Below, piece by piece: positions 8,000 to 16,609 of a stretch of DNA of 37,741 nt. The stretch covers positions 1 to 37,741 of the forward strand of contig JAGRKS010000005.1 of the NCBI GenBank assembly GCA_020442185.1. Reading direction: 5' to 3'. The stretch comes from Hyphomicrobiaceae bacterium. Lineage in GTDB: Bacteria; Pseudomonadota; Alphaproteobacteria; Rhizobiales; Hyphomicrobiaceae. Every line of letters starts with the position of its first letter. Position 1 is the stretch's first letter. Made by a program: the position numbers and the translations under genes. Under the pieces are notes generated by a model, which was not told where the DNA came from, searched no databases, and was given only the letters and a program-made list of their open reading frames with translations.

Positions 8000-8252
8000 G
8001 CGCGAGCGATCCGTATAAGGGTGGCACGCACGGATTGCAAGCTGCCCCAGTGCCAAGATCGACATGCATCCCGTGCTATTCGGTTGCTGGCCACGGACCA
8101 GCAAGCCAGCGCCGTCCTCGTCGCGGCCCCGGGTGAGGTCTCTCGATCGTTCGGGTCGCCAGCGGCAGGCTGCGCGCGGCCACACTCCCGCCTGAAATGC
8201 GCCTCAGACCAGCAACGCCATACGATGCCGTGGTGATGCGAGCGAGGATGCC

Positions 8253-8927
8253 ATGACGACCGGCCGGCCAGAGCGTCGCGCGACGACACCGAGAGCCGTC
8301 GCGGCAACCGGCAGCCAAGCAGCGCTGGCCGCCGTCGGCTTGCAACTCGCCCTCGTAACCGGATCATCGACCGCCGTTGCTGCGAGCTACTGTGTCGTCT
8401 GTGAAAGCCCCGCCGTCTCCTATCGGTGCGTCGTCGACGATGCCGGGCTGGCCAATCCGGCCGCCGACCGGCTGCTTTGCATCCGCGACATTGCTCGCGG
8501 CGGCAATCACACCAGTTGCAGTGTCGAGAATACGTCGGCTGCAACGTGCTCCGGCACGGATTGGCTGCTGAAGCGGCCCGGTCAAGGTGCCGAGCTGGGC
8601 CCGCGTGCCAACGAGGAGGATGGCGCCGTTTCGCCGGTACCTCTTGCGCCGCAAGCAGGCGCTGCGTCCCCGGATGCGCCATCGGCGGGCGCTGGCGCGG
8701 ACGGCCCATCGAAACTTTCGACCGCCATCAAATCGACGGCGGAAGCGTCCGAGAAGGCCATAGAGAAGGCGGGCAAGAGCGTCGGCAATGCCGCAAAGAG
8801 CGCGAGCGAAGCGGTAGAATCCGCTGCCGATAAGACAGGCGACGCGATCAAATCGTCAGGCTCGGCCGTCGGCACCGCGGCCTCGAAGGCGTGGCGCTGC
8901 CTGTCGTCGCTCTTCTCGGACTGCTGA
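8253..8927 (+). CDS. Secreted Cys-rich protein with LEA-like C-terminal helix, function unknown
   Basis: A hypothetical protein of 224 residues. Residues 1-44 look like a long signal peptide ending AVAA, followed by SYCVVCESP. The mature N-terminal part carries six Cys (47, 50, 59, 76, 89, 99), suited to disulfides or metal binding in the periplasm. A Pro/Ala/Gly-rich linker (about 120-153) leads to an amphipathic helix of about 55 residues (155-212) made of A/S/E/K/D repeats such as KSVGNAAKSASEAVESAADK, like late-embryogenesis-abundant or apolipoprotein-type helices. Two more Cys lie at 216 and 224, the last residue. It is divergent from the tRNA-Ser. No enzymatic motif is visible; a desiccation or envelope-stress role is conceivable but unsupported. 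Confidence 0.72.
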   Translation: MTTGRPERRATTPRAVAATGSQAALAAVGLQLALVTGSSTAVAASYCVVCESPAVSYRCVVDDAGLANPAADRLLCIRDIARGGNHTSCSVENTSAATCSGTDWLLKRPGQGAELGPRANEEDGAVSPVPLAPQAGAASPDAPSAGAGADGPSKLSTAIKSTAEASEKAIEKAGKSVGNAAKSASEAVESAADKTGDAIKSSGSAVGTAASKAWRCLSSLFSDC

Positions 8928-9024
8928 TCGGCGGCCCATGAGTCGGCGGCCCATGTGAAAGCTGTGCCTACGGCGTTTCACGACAGAAGAGCGCGTTCGC
9001 CGGGTACAAGCCTGCCAACTGCGA

Positions 9025-9294
9025 TCAGTGAACCGCCAGCCATTCCCGTGCGCGCCGCTGCGCTGCCGAAATTTCGGCGCGCGACATCTCGCGTGAAAGG
9101 TCGGAGCGATACGATTTCGCCGCCTCGTTGCCGCGCAATGCCGCGAGATTGAACCACTTGTGCGCCTCGATCAGATCGAGTTCGACGTCGCGGCCGGTGC
9201 AATACATCAAGCCCAGTTCGAACAGCGCATCGGCTGCCCCGCCATGGACCGGTTGCTCCGCGACGTACTGCGCGGAAAATTCGATACGTGCCAT
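9025..9294 (-). CDS. Small SEL1-repeat protein
   Basis: A protein of 89 residues with one clear SEL1-type helical repeat: ADALFELGLMYCTGRDVELD then LIEAHKWFNLAALRGNEAA. The C-terminal part, EMSRAEISAAQRRAREWL, is a conserved helix in short alphaproteobacterial SEL1 proteins. There is no signal peptide, so it is probably cytoplasmic and mediates protein contacts. The ATG at 9294 is chosen because AGGGGAG lies just upstream; the frame extends further only through non-conserved codons. Binding partners are unknown. Confidence 0.85.
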   Translation of the reverse strand: MARIEFSAQYVAEQPVHGGAADALFELGLMYCTGRDVELDLIEAHKWFNLAALRGNEAAKSYRSDLSREMSRAEISAAQRRAREWLAVH

Positions 9295-9800
9295 CTCACT
9301 CCCCTCTCCCAACGACGCCAGTCCCGACCGCGGCCTTCGCCGTCCGGCCCACGTCGGCGCCACACGGAAAATGTGTCAGCTGGCAGAGTAAAAATGGTAA
9401 ACGCAGAACCATTTATATAGGCTATGCAGTCACTTAAGTGTAACCAGCTCCTTGTTGCCTTGTCCCATTCCGATCCGTTGGCGCCGGCCTGAAGCTGCGC
9501 GTAATGCGTTGTCAACGTTTCTGCACACGATCCGCTAACCTTGAACGAAGGCTGCCTGATCCCCGTCCACGAGCGACTGGCTCCCTATGGTCTCATCGCG
9601 ACCAACTTTCGGCCGGGACCCGGCCTCGTGAACGGCACCCTTTCGCCCCATTCAGGATGAGTTCATCCGTGCTCCGGCATGGTTAATCACGTTCGCTCGA
9701 GGCGTCATGGATTGACATGGAGACGGCCGGCGGACAGGTTTCGGGCGCTGCCCGGACCCGGCTGCGGGGCAGCCTCGACGAGGGATGAGGGGATTTGGCC
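9295..9800. other. 506-bp divergent intergenic region with AT-rich palindromes
   Basis: No gene is supported. The part near 9390-9440 is markedly AT-rich for this genome and probably holds the promoter of the minus-strand SEL1 gene. It contains AAATGGT (9392-9398) inverted as ACCATTT (9408-9414) and the 10-bp palindrome CACTTAAGTG (9431-9440), both possible operator sites. Nothing recognisable lies from about 9450 to 9780. Confidence 0.5.
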
Positions 9801-10163
9801 GTGACACTTCAATTGGCAACCATCCGGTACGCTTCCGTCGCGCTTGCAACACTGCTTTGCGGGGCATGCGCCAGCGAGCAATCGCTGCCACCAATGGGGC
9901 TTGGGATGCATGGGCTCGACGCGCAGGGCTCTGCTACCGGTGGTGCAGCCGGAACCTCGTCAAAGCGCAATGGATTGACTGGGCGCGACAGTAGGTACGC
10001 GAAGCCGTCGGCCGGTGGCACCAACACGACAACAGATGCGGGCGCGCCGTCGACCACCGCGCGCGTGAAACAGACGCTCGGCGGCAAGGTGCTCTCGGCG
10101 ATCGCGCTCGAACGCGTCACGGGCCGCAAGCCGGATCCGCGACGCTTCAAGGAGCTGAAATAG
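9801..10163 (+). CDS. Small secreted protein or lipoprotein, function unknown
   Basis: About 120 residues. The N-terminus is a signal peptide (TIRYASVALATLLCGACAS); Cys after LLCGA could be lipidated, but the Cys at -3 makes a poor lipobox. The rest is low-complexity Gly/Ala/Ser/Thr sequence followed by a basic, better ordered C-terminus (TARVKQTLGGKVLSAIALER, then VTGRKPDPRRFKELK) which is probably the conserved part. GTG at 9801 is preferred because GAGGGGA lies 7-8 bases before it; the TTG at 9795 sits too close to that site. No domain is recognised. Confidence 0.65.
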   Translation: MTLQLATIRYASVALATLLCGACASEQSLPPMGLGMHGLDAQGSATGGAAGTSSKRNGLTGRDSRYAKPSAGGTNTTTDAGAPSTTARVKQTLGGKVLSAIALERVTGRKPDPRRFKELK

Positions 10164-10216
10164 TCGCGACCGGGCGATTGTCGCAACGGGCCAGCACGCG
10201 AGCGGGCTCGGCCGTC

Positions 10217-10236
10217 GCAGGGCACTAGAACCCTGC
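10217..10236. terminator. Candidate bidirectional hairpin between convergent genes
   Basis: GCAGGG (10217-10222) pairs with CCCTGC (10231-10236) around an 8-base loop, midway between two convergent stop codons. No strong T-run follows on either strand, so the assignment is tentative. Confidence 0.35.
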
Positions 10237-10286
10237 AGCATTTGACCAACCCCAGAACCGTCAGCGCAACGGCCTTCTGACACGCC

Positions 10287-11873
10287 CTATCGTTCGACGA
10301 CCAGAAGCCGCCAGTCCGACGTTCTGTAGCCCACCGGCTTCCAAATGTGCCGCCAGGGTATCGTGACAAGCCGCGCTTCGGCCGGAACGTGGCCTGGCGC
10401 CATCAGATCACCGATCCATTGGGCGATCCGCTGGTCGGGCACTGCCGCATCCCAGATAAACGCCACACTGCCCCGGCGCGGGCTCGCGCCACTTGGCGTG
10501 AAATCCGGATCGCGTCGCGTCATGACCTTCGCATCGGGAAAGTGCTGGCGCAGATTGCCCGCGAGTTCGTCGCTGACCGCGACGATCGTTCCCATATCGG
10601 AGAAACCCGACGCCCGCATCTCGGCGGCGAGCGCTGGATACGGAATACCCCAGCGGCACTTGCCACACACGGGATCCAAAATGAACATGTTGGCAAGCCG
10701 CGCCACCAAGGCGATGACGGCGATGGACAATGCGACTGTCGCGAACCGCCGGCGGCGGGCCGGGCCTGCGGGCGAGCGCCGCGCCACACCGATCAACCAC
10801 ACGACGCTCGTCACGTAGAGCGGCATCAAGACATGCATGGCATAGTTGCCGATCCCGAACATCAAGGCCCCGACGACCGACAATGCGACGGCGAGCACCA
10901 TCGTCGTCAGGACGAATTGCTCGAGATCTGGTTCGTCTCCGACGGTGCCGGTCTCCGTCGCGGTCCGCAAGCGCGCGAGGCGTCTCAAGTCCGACCATGC
11001 GGTTGCAAGGAAGCCCGGAAAGATAACCGGCACAATCACGACGAGCGGCAGCAGATACATGAATGGACCGCGCACCGCGTCCTTGAGGCCGATCATCGCA
11101 TCCTTGAGGTGGCTGTGCGGACCGCTGCGAAAGAACGCCTGCCAATGGCGCGCGTCGCCGATCAGCCAGACGAGGAACGGCGACGCGATGATGAGCGCGA
11201 TGGCCGCCGATATCAGAAGTGCCGGCCTCACCACCTGCGTCCTGATTGCCGGTTGCAGCATCGCCGCGCCCCAGAGACACATCTGGTAGACGCTGTAATT
11301 CGGCTCCGTCAGCAGTCCAAGGCCGCTCACCACGCCGAACAGCACGTGATCGCCGAACCGGCCATGATCCATGAGCCGCAGGAAAGCCCAAAGCGTCGCG
11401 ACCACCGCCACCATCGCGAGGACTTCATGGGTGAAGCCTTCGTGGTAGCGCCAGCTGATCTGGTAGATGAGCGCCAGCGATTCGACCGTCAGCACCGCCC
11501 ACACCCGATCGCGGAAGATGCGGAAGGCCGCGAGATAGAGGAATACCGCCGTTGCCGTCAGCGCCGCGTACTTGATCGCGAGGAACGATATGAGCTGCGG
11601 ACCGGTCGCCTGTTGGACCAGCCACAAAACCCAGTCGTAAAGCGGCGGCTGACGCGGGTTGTAGCCGGCGCGCAGATCCTGCACCAGGATCTGCTCGAGC
11701 GTATCGTCTTCGCCGAGCGTGCTCGACGCGATCAGCCGGAACCCGACGTGCAACACCACATAGGCGAGCACGCCGGCCAGCACCATCAGCAGGCCGCTGT
11801 GACGCTCGCCCGCCGTCGGCATCGCACCGTCGGCAAGGCCTGTCGGCACCCGTTCGGCCGCGCTGCCGTTCAC
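10287..11873 (-). CDS. Glycosyltransferase family 39-like membrane protein
   Basis: An integral membrane protein of 528 residues with about 10-12 hydrophobic segments and a soluble C-terminal domain. The region after the first membrane helix, EDDTLEQILVQDLRAGYNPR then QPPLYDWVLWLV, matches the acidic catalytic loop and the QPPLY motif of GT39/ArnT-like enzymes, which transfer sugars from polyprenyl-phosphate donors on the periplasmic side. The C-terminal part (about 420-528) forms a globular domain with DLMAPGHVPAEARLVTIPW. The start GTG at 11873 overlaps the stop of the quinone oxidoreductase by four bases (GTGA), implying coupled translation. Donor and acceptor are unknown; lipid A or envelope glycan modification is a family-level expectation. 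Confidence 0.85.
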   Translation of the reverse strand: MNGSAAERVPTGLADGAMPTAGERHSGLLMVLAGVLAYVVLHVGFRLIASSTLGEDDTLEQILVQDLRAGYNPRQPPLYDWVLWLVQQATGPQLISFLAIKYAALTATAVFLYLAAFRIFRDRVWAVLTVESLALIYQISWRYHEGFTHEVLAMVAVVATLWAFLRLMDHGRFGDHVLFGVVSGLGLLTEPNYSVYQMCLWGAAMLQPAIRTQVVRPALLISAAIALIIASPFLVWLIGDARHWQAFFRSGPHSHLKDAMIGLKDAVRGPFMYLLPLVVIVPVIFPGFLATAWSDLRRLARLRTATETGTVGDEPDLEQFVLTTMVLAVALSVVGALMFGIGNYAMHVLMPLYVTSVVWLIGVARRSPAGPARRRRFATVALSIAVIALVARLANMFILDPVCGKCRWGIPYPALAAEMRASGFSDMGTIVAVSDELAGNLRQHFPDAKVMTRRDPDFTPSGASPRRGSVAFIWDAAVPDQRIAQWIGDLMAPGHVPAEARLVTIPWRHIWKPVGYRTSDWRLLVVER

Positions 11874-12844
11874 GGGATGAGCACCGTCGATCCGGTCGTG
11901 CGGCGTGCTTCGAGGTCGCGGTGTGCGTCCGCCGCCGCCGCCAGAGGGTACGTCTGGTTGACGTTGATCTTGACGATACCCCTGCCGACCACGTCGAACA
12001 GTTCAGCCGCGCTCGATACGAGGTCGGCGCGTTTGGCGGTATAGGTGAACAGCGTCGGCCGGGTTGCATAGAGCGAGCCTTTCGACGCGAGAAGACCGAG
12101 GTCGAATTTCTCGATCTTGCCCGAGGCGGCGCCGAACGTCACCCAAAGCGAAAACGGCTTCAGGCAGTCGAGCGAAGCCGGATACGTATCGCGCCCGATG
12201 CCGTCGAAGACGACGTCGCAGCCCTGGCCCGACGTGATCTCGCGAACCCTGTCGACGAAATTCTCGGTCCGGTAGTTGATGACGTGGTTGCAACCTGCCG
12301 CGCGCGCCAGCTCCGCCTTTTCGTCGGATCCGACCGTGCCGATCACCGTTGCCCCGAGATGGCGCGCCCATTGGCAGGCGATGAGACCTACGCCGCCCGC
12401 TGCCGCATGGAACAACAGAACCGTCTCCGGCCCGACCTTGAATGTGCGGCGCAGAAGGTATTGCGCCGTCATGCCCTGCAACATCATGGCGGCCGCCGAC
12501 CTGTCGTCCACGCCGTCCGGAATCTTCACGAGCCGATCCGCGGGGATCAGGCGTTCTTCGGCATAAGCGCCGATCGGATTGGCGTAGGCGACGCGGTCGC
12601 CTTCGGCCAGATCGGCAACGTCTGCGCCGATCGCAATCACCACGCCGGCGCCCTCCATGCCGATCACGGCCGGCAGGGCCGCCAAGGGATACGCGCCCGT
12701 ACGATGATAGGTATCGATGTAGTTGAGGCCGACCGCCGTGTGCCTGATCCGCACTTCGCCTGGGCCCGGTGCGCCGACCGCGTGCTCTTCCCAGCGCAGG
12801 GCCTCGGGGCCGCCGTACTCGTGGATCCGGATTGCGTGCGTCAT
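11870..12844 (-). CDS. NADPH:quinone oxidoreductase, zinc-free MDR family (QOR-like)
   Basis: A cytoplasmic enzyme of 324 residues, likely reducing quinones or other electrophiles with NADPH. The N-terminal GroES-like domain contains GLNYIDTYHRTGAYP (39-53) and GMEGAGVV, and the Rossmann domain has HAAAGGVGLIACQWA (146-160), the AAGGVG nucleotide loop typical of quinone oxidoreductases. The catalytic-zinc Cys/His pattern of alcohol dehydrogenases is absent. The ATG at 12844 is favoured because GGGAGGA lies nine bases upstream; a TTG further up would include that ribosome site in the coding region. It is the first gene of a two-gene unit with the GT39 protein, an odd pairing without an obvious metabolic link. 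Confidence 0.93.
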   Translation of the reverse strand: MTHAIRIHEYGGPEALRWEEHAVGAPGPGEVRIRHTAVGLNYIDTYHRTGAYPLAALPAVIGMEGAGVVIAIGADVADLAEGDRVAYANPIGAYAEERLIPADRLVKIPDGVDDRSAAAMMLQGMTAQYLLRRTFKVGPETVLLFHAAAGGVGLIACQWARHLGATVIGTVGSDEKAELARAAGCNHVINYRTENFVDRVREITSGQGCDVVFDGIGRDTYPASLDCLKPFSLWVTFGAASGKIEKFDLGLLASKGSLYATRPTLFTYTAKRADLVSSAAELFDVVGRGIVKINVNQTYPLAAAADAHRDLEARRTTGSTVLIP

Positions 12845-13006
12845 CTCGACCAGTCCTCCCAATTATTGTGGCTTTGGGTCGGCGTGGCGCGCCAGCATCG
12901 GCTCACCGCCACTTACCACGCATCCGGACGATTGCCCGTATGCCGCCTTGACCGTGCCATCCGAGCCTTCTATGGGCTCGTCCGAGGCTAAACAAGGGGT
13001 CAAGCA

Positions 13007-13489
13007 ATGCACTCACGGAAACCGCCGACGGAGGGCACCGTTGCGGGCTTGGCCAAAGTAGGCTTGCGGCTGGCGTTTGTGGCCATCTGCGCGGCGCCGC
13101 TGGCCGGTTGCGCAACAGAAACCGTTTCGAATTACGGCAACGGCAGCGGCATGTCCTGCCTCGACGATTCACCCCATTGCGTCGCCCAGCGCCAAGCTGC
13201 ACTGCGCAACCTTGTCGGCCGCAGCGATCGCCACTGGGTGCGCGATCAGGCCGGCGTCGACGCCTACGCGTCGGGCGTGCGTCTCTTCGCCTTCAAAAAG
13301 AAGAAAAAGGACCTGACTTGCGACGAACTTGCACGCGCGCGTCACGAGGCCGACGGCGCAGAGCGGGTGCTGCGCGGTCCCGACGCCAAGCGGCTGACGC
13401 CAGCGCAGGTTGCTCGTGGCAGCATGTTCGCCGCCGAGGTCTCGCGTGAGCTTTCCAAGGAGCACGGCCGGCGCTGCCGGCGCGGGTGA
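13007..13489 (+). CDS. Putative lipoprotein, function unknown
   Basis: 160 residues, with a lipoprotein signal: basic n-region, hydrophobic core GLRLAFVAICAAP and lipobox LAGC. The mature protein has GMSCLDDSPHCVAQRQAAL, a central VRLFAFKKKKKDLTCDELA with a five-lysine run, and a helical tail (LTPAQVARGSMFAAEVSREL). Four Cys remain in the mature part besides the lipidated one (51, 57, 104 and 156), which could form disulfides. The ATG follows AAGGGG with good spacing. It is probably a small envelope protein; no known domain was recognised. Confidence 0.8.
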   Translation: MHSRKPPTEGTVAGLAKVGLRLAFVAICAAPLAGCATETVSNYGNGSGMSCLDDSPHCVAQRQAALRNLVGRSDRHWVRDQAGVDAYASGVRLFAFKKKKKDLTCDELARARHEADGAERVLRGPDAKRLTPAQVARGSMFAAEVSRELSKEHGRRCRRG

Positions 13490-13576
13490 AGCCGTCTCGA
13501 TGATCCCAGCGTGACGCGCCAGACGTTTGCTTGCCAAGTCAGCGGCAACCGGGGACCAAGCGTTCGTGACGCAACA

Positions 13577-14596
13577 CTAGTGCACAGGTCGCGGCTCAGG
13601 CGCATCGCCTCGACGATGCGCGATCAGCGTCGCTTTGTCGGGCAGCCGGATTGCCGACCAGAGCGGCAGATGATCTGAACCGACCAGTCCTCCGATCCGC
13701 TGTTGCAGGACGTCGATGTCGCGAGAGACGAAGACGTGATCGAACTGCACCTGCGGCAACGGCAGCGGCCACGCCGGCCAGCTCGCGAGTGGTCGCGACG
13801 GCACATGCAGGTTCGACTCGATGCTGAAGTCGGTGAAGCTCTGGGAGAGGCGCGTCATGTTGAAATCGCCGGCGACGACGATCGCGCCTTCGGTGCGTTG
13901 CACGATGCGCGCGAGCCCCGCGAGTTGCGCACGATGCCAATCGAAGCGGCGGCTCGGTCGATAGATGTGTGTGCCAAACACCGTCAACTTGTTGGTCTGG
14001 CTCTCACCGAACCGGAATTCTGCCCAGACCAATGGCGGTCCCTCCAGATCGGGCATCCGCGAGCCAGAGTCGTGAAACTTGATGCGCGAGATCAGCGCCT
14101 GCGAACAGGCCCATTCCTCGGCGCAGCTCACCTGATAGGGGTAACGCCGCTTCAAGCGGGCGAGCAGCTCGCGCTTGTTCGGTCCGAACTCGGAGAGCAC
14201 TACGACGTCGGCATCGGCTCGCGCAATGTAGCGGCGCAGCGTCTCGAGGCTTTCGTTCTCGTGCCATGTGTTGATCGCGAGGAGACGCAGTGTCGGCACG
14301 GCGTCGCGCGTGATGCTGGCCTGATGCCATGGCAGACGCACGTCAGAGGCGCTCTCACGTGCGTCGAGCGTCAAGAGTGATGGGCCGATCGCCAGAACGC
14401 CGAGGCAGCCGAACAGGAAGATGCCGCGCCCCCAGCGCAGGAGCAGCGCCACGGTTCCGATCACGACGGCCGCGAGTGCCTGGAAGGTCAGCGGGGCCGC
14501 AATGTCGAGAACGGGCCAGATGGACCTGAGTGCGGTCATCCACAGCACGGCGCCGCCCAACAGTATGAGGAGCCACGCCAGCGCGGACGAAACCAT
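13577..14596 (-). CDS. Membrane-anchored endonuclease/exonuclease/phosphatase (EEP) family protein
   Basis: About 339 residues. Three hydrophobic helices in the first 90 or so residues are followed by an EEP-fold domain facing the periplasm or outside. The catalytic motif series is visible: LLAINTWHENESLETL (metal-binding Asn and Glu region), VVVLSEFGPNKRELL (Glu), FGTHIYRPSRRFDW (His), IVVAGDFNMTRLSQ (Asp and Asn), QFDHVFVSRDI and GSDHLPLWSAIRL (Asp-His pair). Family members cleave phosphodiesters in nucleic acids, phosphoinositides or sphingomyelin; the substrate here cannot be told. ATG at 14596 is where the first membrane segment begins; the frame stays open to a TTG at 14695 with no good ribosome site for either. 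Confidence 0.88.
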   Translation of the reverse strand: MVSSALAWLLILLGGAVLWMTALRSIWPVLDIAAPLTFQALAAVVIGTVALLLRWGRGIFLFGCLGVLAIGPSLLTLDARESASDVRLPWHQASITRDAVPTLRLLAINTWHENESLETLRRYIARADADVVVLSEFGPNKRELLARLKRRYPYQVSCAEEWACSQALISRIKFHDSGSRMPDLEGPPLVWAEFRFGESQTNKLTVFGTHIYRPSRRFDWHRAQLAGLARIVQRTEGAIVVAGDFNMTRLSQSFTDFSIESNLHVPSRPLASWPAWPLPLPQVQFDHVFVSRDIDVLQQRIGGLVGSDHLPLWSAIRLPDKATLIAHRRGDAPEPRPVH

Positions 14597-15382
14597 CGCA
14601 GTTCGCCGCGGCACAATGATGTCAGACGCAGAATTTACGGGACGCACCAACGAACACCCACCAGTATTGCCGACCTGGTGCCTGATACCCGGCAAAAGGC
14701 CACCGACCCTGACGACAAGCCGAGCTTAACAAGAAGTTGCCGGCCTTGTCGTCCTGAGACATGCACGCGCGCCGAAAATACTTAATGCGGGGCACGGGGC
14801 ATGCGGGTCTCGATCACATCCCTCTCCTGCAATCGCCGTGCCTTGCCCGAACGGGGTTTCTGTCCGGCCCGCCCCATCGGCCCTTGCTATCGGCCCGTCA
14901 CCTCCCACATCCCAGCGGATGTTTGCCGGAGAACGAGGCACAACGCCCCCTGTGCGCTGCGAACCAAGAAACTTCGAGGTACGGGGGCCGCCGCACGAAA
15001 GGGGGTTCGCAAAACGCTAATTGGAGAAATCGGGCCTGCGACGGCGCTCGCAGGGGCCAGCGTTGCGACTCGCGAAGTCGTCGTGAAGCCGCTACGCTCG
15101 AGACTAGACAGAGGTCCTGCCGGTCGCTGTCGTTCGAACGGACCGCCCCCCGGCGAACGGACCGTTGCGCAGGAATGACGAGGCCGCAATGATCCATGCG
15201 TTAGACGATAATCGCGGCCAAAGAACATCGTGCCGGTCGCACATCCGCCCGCTCACCCCGACCCGTTCCCCGCGCCCAGGCCGTCGCCCGGCCGAGTCCC
15301 CGACACCGCTTCCTCACATCGCTCTCGCCACCATTCTTATCGACAGCCTCCGTATCACCGGATCAGAAACGGGTTCTCCCGC
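14597..15382. other. 786-bp intergenic region without a supported gene
   Basis: No frame here gives a convincing protein. Visible structure: a perfect hairpin CCTGCGA (15035-15041) with TCGCAGG (15048-15054), and the 11-bp direct repeat CGAACGGACCG at 15135-15145 and 15154-15164. It should contain the promoters of the EEP gene (minus) and dedA (plus). An uncharacterised small RNA is possible given the length, but no known RNA family was recognised. Confidence 0.5.
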
Positions 15383-15928
15383 ATGGGACTTCAGGACTAC
15401 GCCGACGCCATCATCACCTTCGTGCAGACCAATCCACAGTGGATCGCGCCTATCGTGTTCGTACTGGCCTTTGGCGAGAGCATTGCCTTCGTCTCGCTGG
15501 TACTCCCGTTCTGGGGCATGCTCGTCGCGCTTGGCGGCATGATCGGCGGCGGCGACATGCAAGGGTTCTTGATGGTTTGGGTCGCAGCCAGCATCGGCGC
15601 GGCTCTCGGGGATTGGGTGTCGTATTGGCTCGGCCGGCACTTCCACGATCAGATCGCCGGCATGTGGCCGCTGTCGCGCCATCCCGATCTGCTGCCGCGC
15701 GGCCATGCCTTCATGGAAAAGTACGGCGTCTGGGCGATCGTGCTCGGCCGCTTCTCCGGCCCGTTCCGCGCATCGGTTCCGATCGTCGCGGGTGCGACCG
15801 AAATGGACCGCGTCAAGTTCCAGATCGCCAATTGGCTATCGGCATTTCTCTGGGCCTTCGTGCTGCTCAAATTCGGCGATGCGATCGGCCAGGCCATCGC
15901 CTGGGCGCGTCAGGCATCGGGCTCATGA
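15383..15928 (+). CDS. DedA/VTT-family membrane protein (first copy)
   Basis: An inner-membrane protein of 181 residues of the DedA (SNARE-associated/VTT) family, members of which flip or scramble polyprenyl-phosphate or phospholipids. Key motifs are FGESIAFVSLVLPFWGM (acidic residue in the first re-entrant helix), ALGDWVSYWLGRHF, and the signature LGRFSGPFRASVPIVAG, where the two Arg and the Pro correspond to the essential family residues. ATG at 15383 starts directly before the conserved amphipathic helix; upstream codons are Pro-rich and unlike the family. It converges with btaB. A second DedA gene lies on the other side of btaA, and both share WPLSR, VAGA and the following segment. Confidence 0.93.
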   Translation: MGLQDYADAIITFVQTNPQWIAPIVFVLAFGESIAFVSLVLPFWGMLVALGGMIGGGDMQGFLMVWVAASIGAALGDWVSYWLGRHFHDQIAGMWPLSRHPDLLPRGHAFMEKYGVWAIVLGRFSGPFRASVPIVAGATEMDRVKFQIANWLSAFLWAFVLLKFGDAIGQAIAWARQASGS

Positions 15929-15935
15929 GGCAGGA

Positions 15936-16601
15936 TCACCGACGCTTCAGAACAGCGAGCGCTGCATAGTCGCGATAAAGCCGTGTGAACGCGAGCGTAC
16001 CGCCCGCATCGGCGGCGGCCCGGGCAAGCGCCTCCTCGAGGTCATGACGCGGCGTCACCGAGAAGGTCGCGAGCCAGCCATGCAACCCTCGTCCGAACCA
16101 GTGCGGCAGGCCGGTCTGCTGGCCGAAATCGACGACATGCAGTGATCCGCCCGGGGCCGTCGCCGCAAGCGACGCGCCAACCGTCGCCTCCCAGGCCGGG
16201 ATCATCGACAGCGCGTAGGAAATGAACACGCGCTCGAATGCGGCGACCCCGAAGAGCCTGGTCGCCGAGAAATCTGCCGCATCCCCCTCGGCGAGGACGA
16301 TGCGGCCTGCCATACCGGCCCGCGCGACGTTGGCGCGCGCCGTCTCCAGCATTTTCGCCGAGATATCGAAACCGTGGAACCGCGCATGCGGATATCTGCG
16401 CGCCGCCTCTATGAGGTTGCGCCCGGTGCCACACCCGACTTCGAGAACGCTTGCTCCGTCCGGCACGGCGAGCCCGGCGATCATGCGGTCGCGGCCGAGC
16501 AGGTAGTATTTGCGTGTGAGGTCGTAGATGAAGCGCTGATGGCGATAGATGCGGTCCATGTGGGCCGCCGCCGCCCCCGCTTCGAGATGGGCGTGTTGCA
16601 T
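15936..16601 (-). CDS. btaB: BtaB: S-adenosylmethionine-dependent N-methyltransferase of betaine lipid (DGTS) synthesis
   Basis: 221 residues. BtaB methylates diacylglycerylhomoserine three times to give the phosphorus-free betaine lipid DGTS. The N-terminus MDRIYRHQRFIYDLTRKYYL is diagnostic of the BtaB family. Class I methyltransferase motif I is VLEVGCGTGRN (52-62), followed by FHGFDISAKMLETARANV and the ISYALSMIPAWEATV region. The ATG at 16601 lies 8 bases after the btaA stop, and that stop overlaps the ribosome site (TGAGGGG), so the two are translated together. The frame extends upstream through btaA in another phase; that part is not coding for this protein. Confidence 0.95.
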   Translation of the reverse strand: MQHAHLEAGAAAAHMDRIYRHQRFIYDLTRKYYLLGRDRMIAGLAVPDGASVLEVGCGTGRNLIEAARRYPHARFHGFDISAKMLETARANVARAGMAGRIVLAEGDAADFSATRLFGVAAFERVFISYALSMIPAWEATVGASLAATAPGGSLHVVDFGQQTGLPHWFGRGLHGWLATFSVTPRHDLEEALARAAADAGGTLAFTRLYRDYAALAVLKRR

Positions 16602-16609
16602 GTCGCCCC

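Noticed and set aside
14761..15192. Possible gene in the long spacer before dedA
   Set aside because: Frames on both strands lack ribosome sites, signal peptides or family motifs, and neither strand shows gene-like third-position bias throughout.
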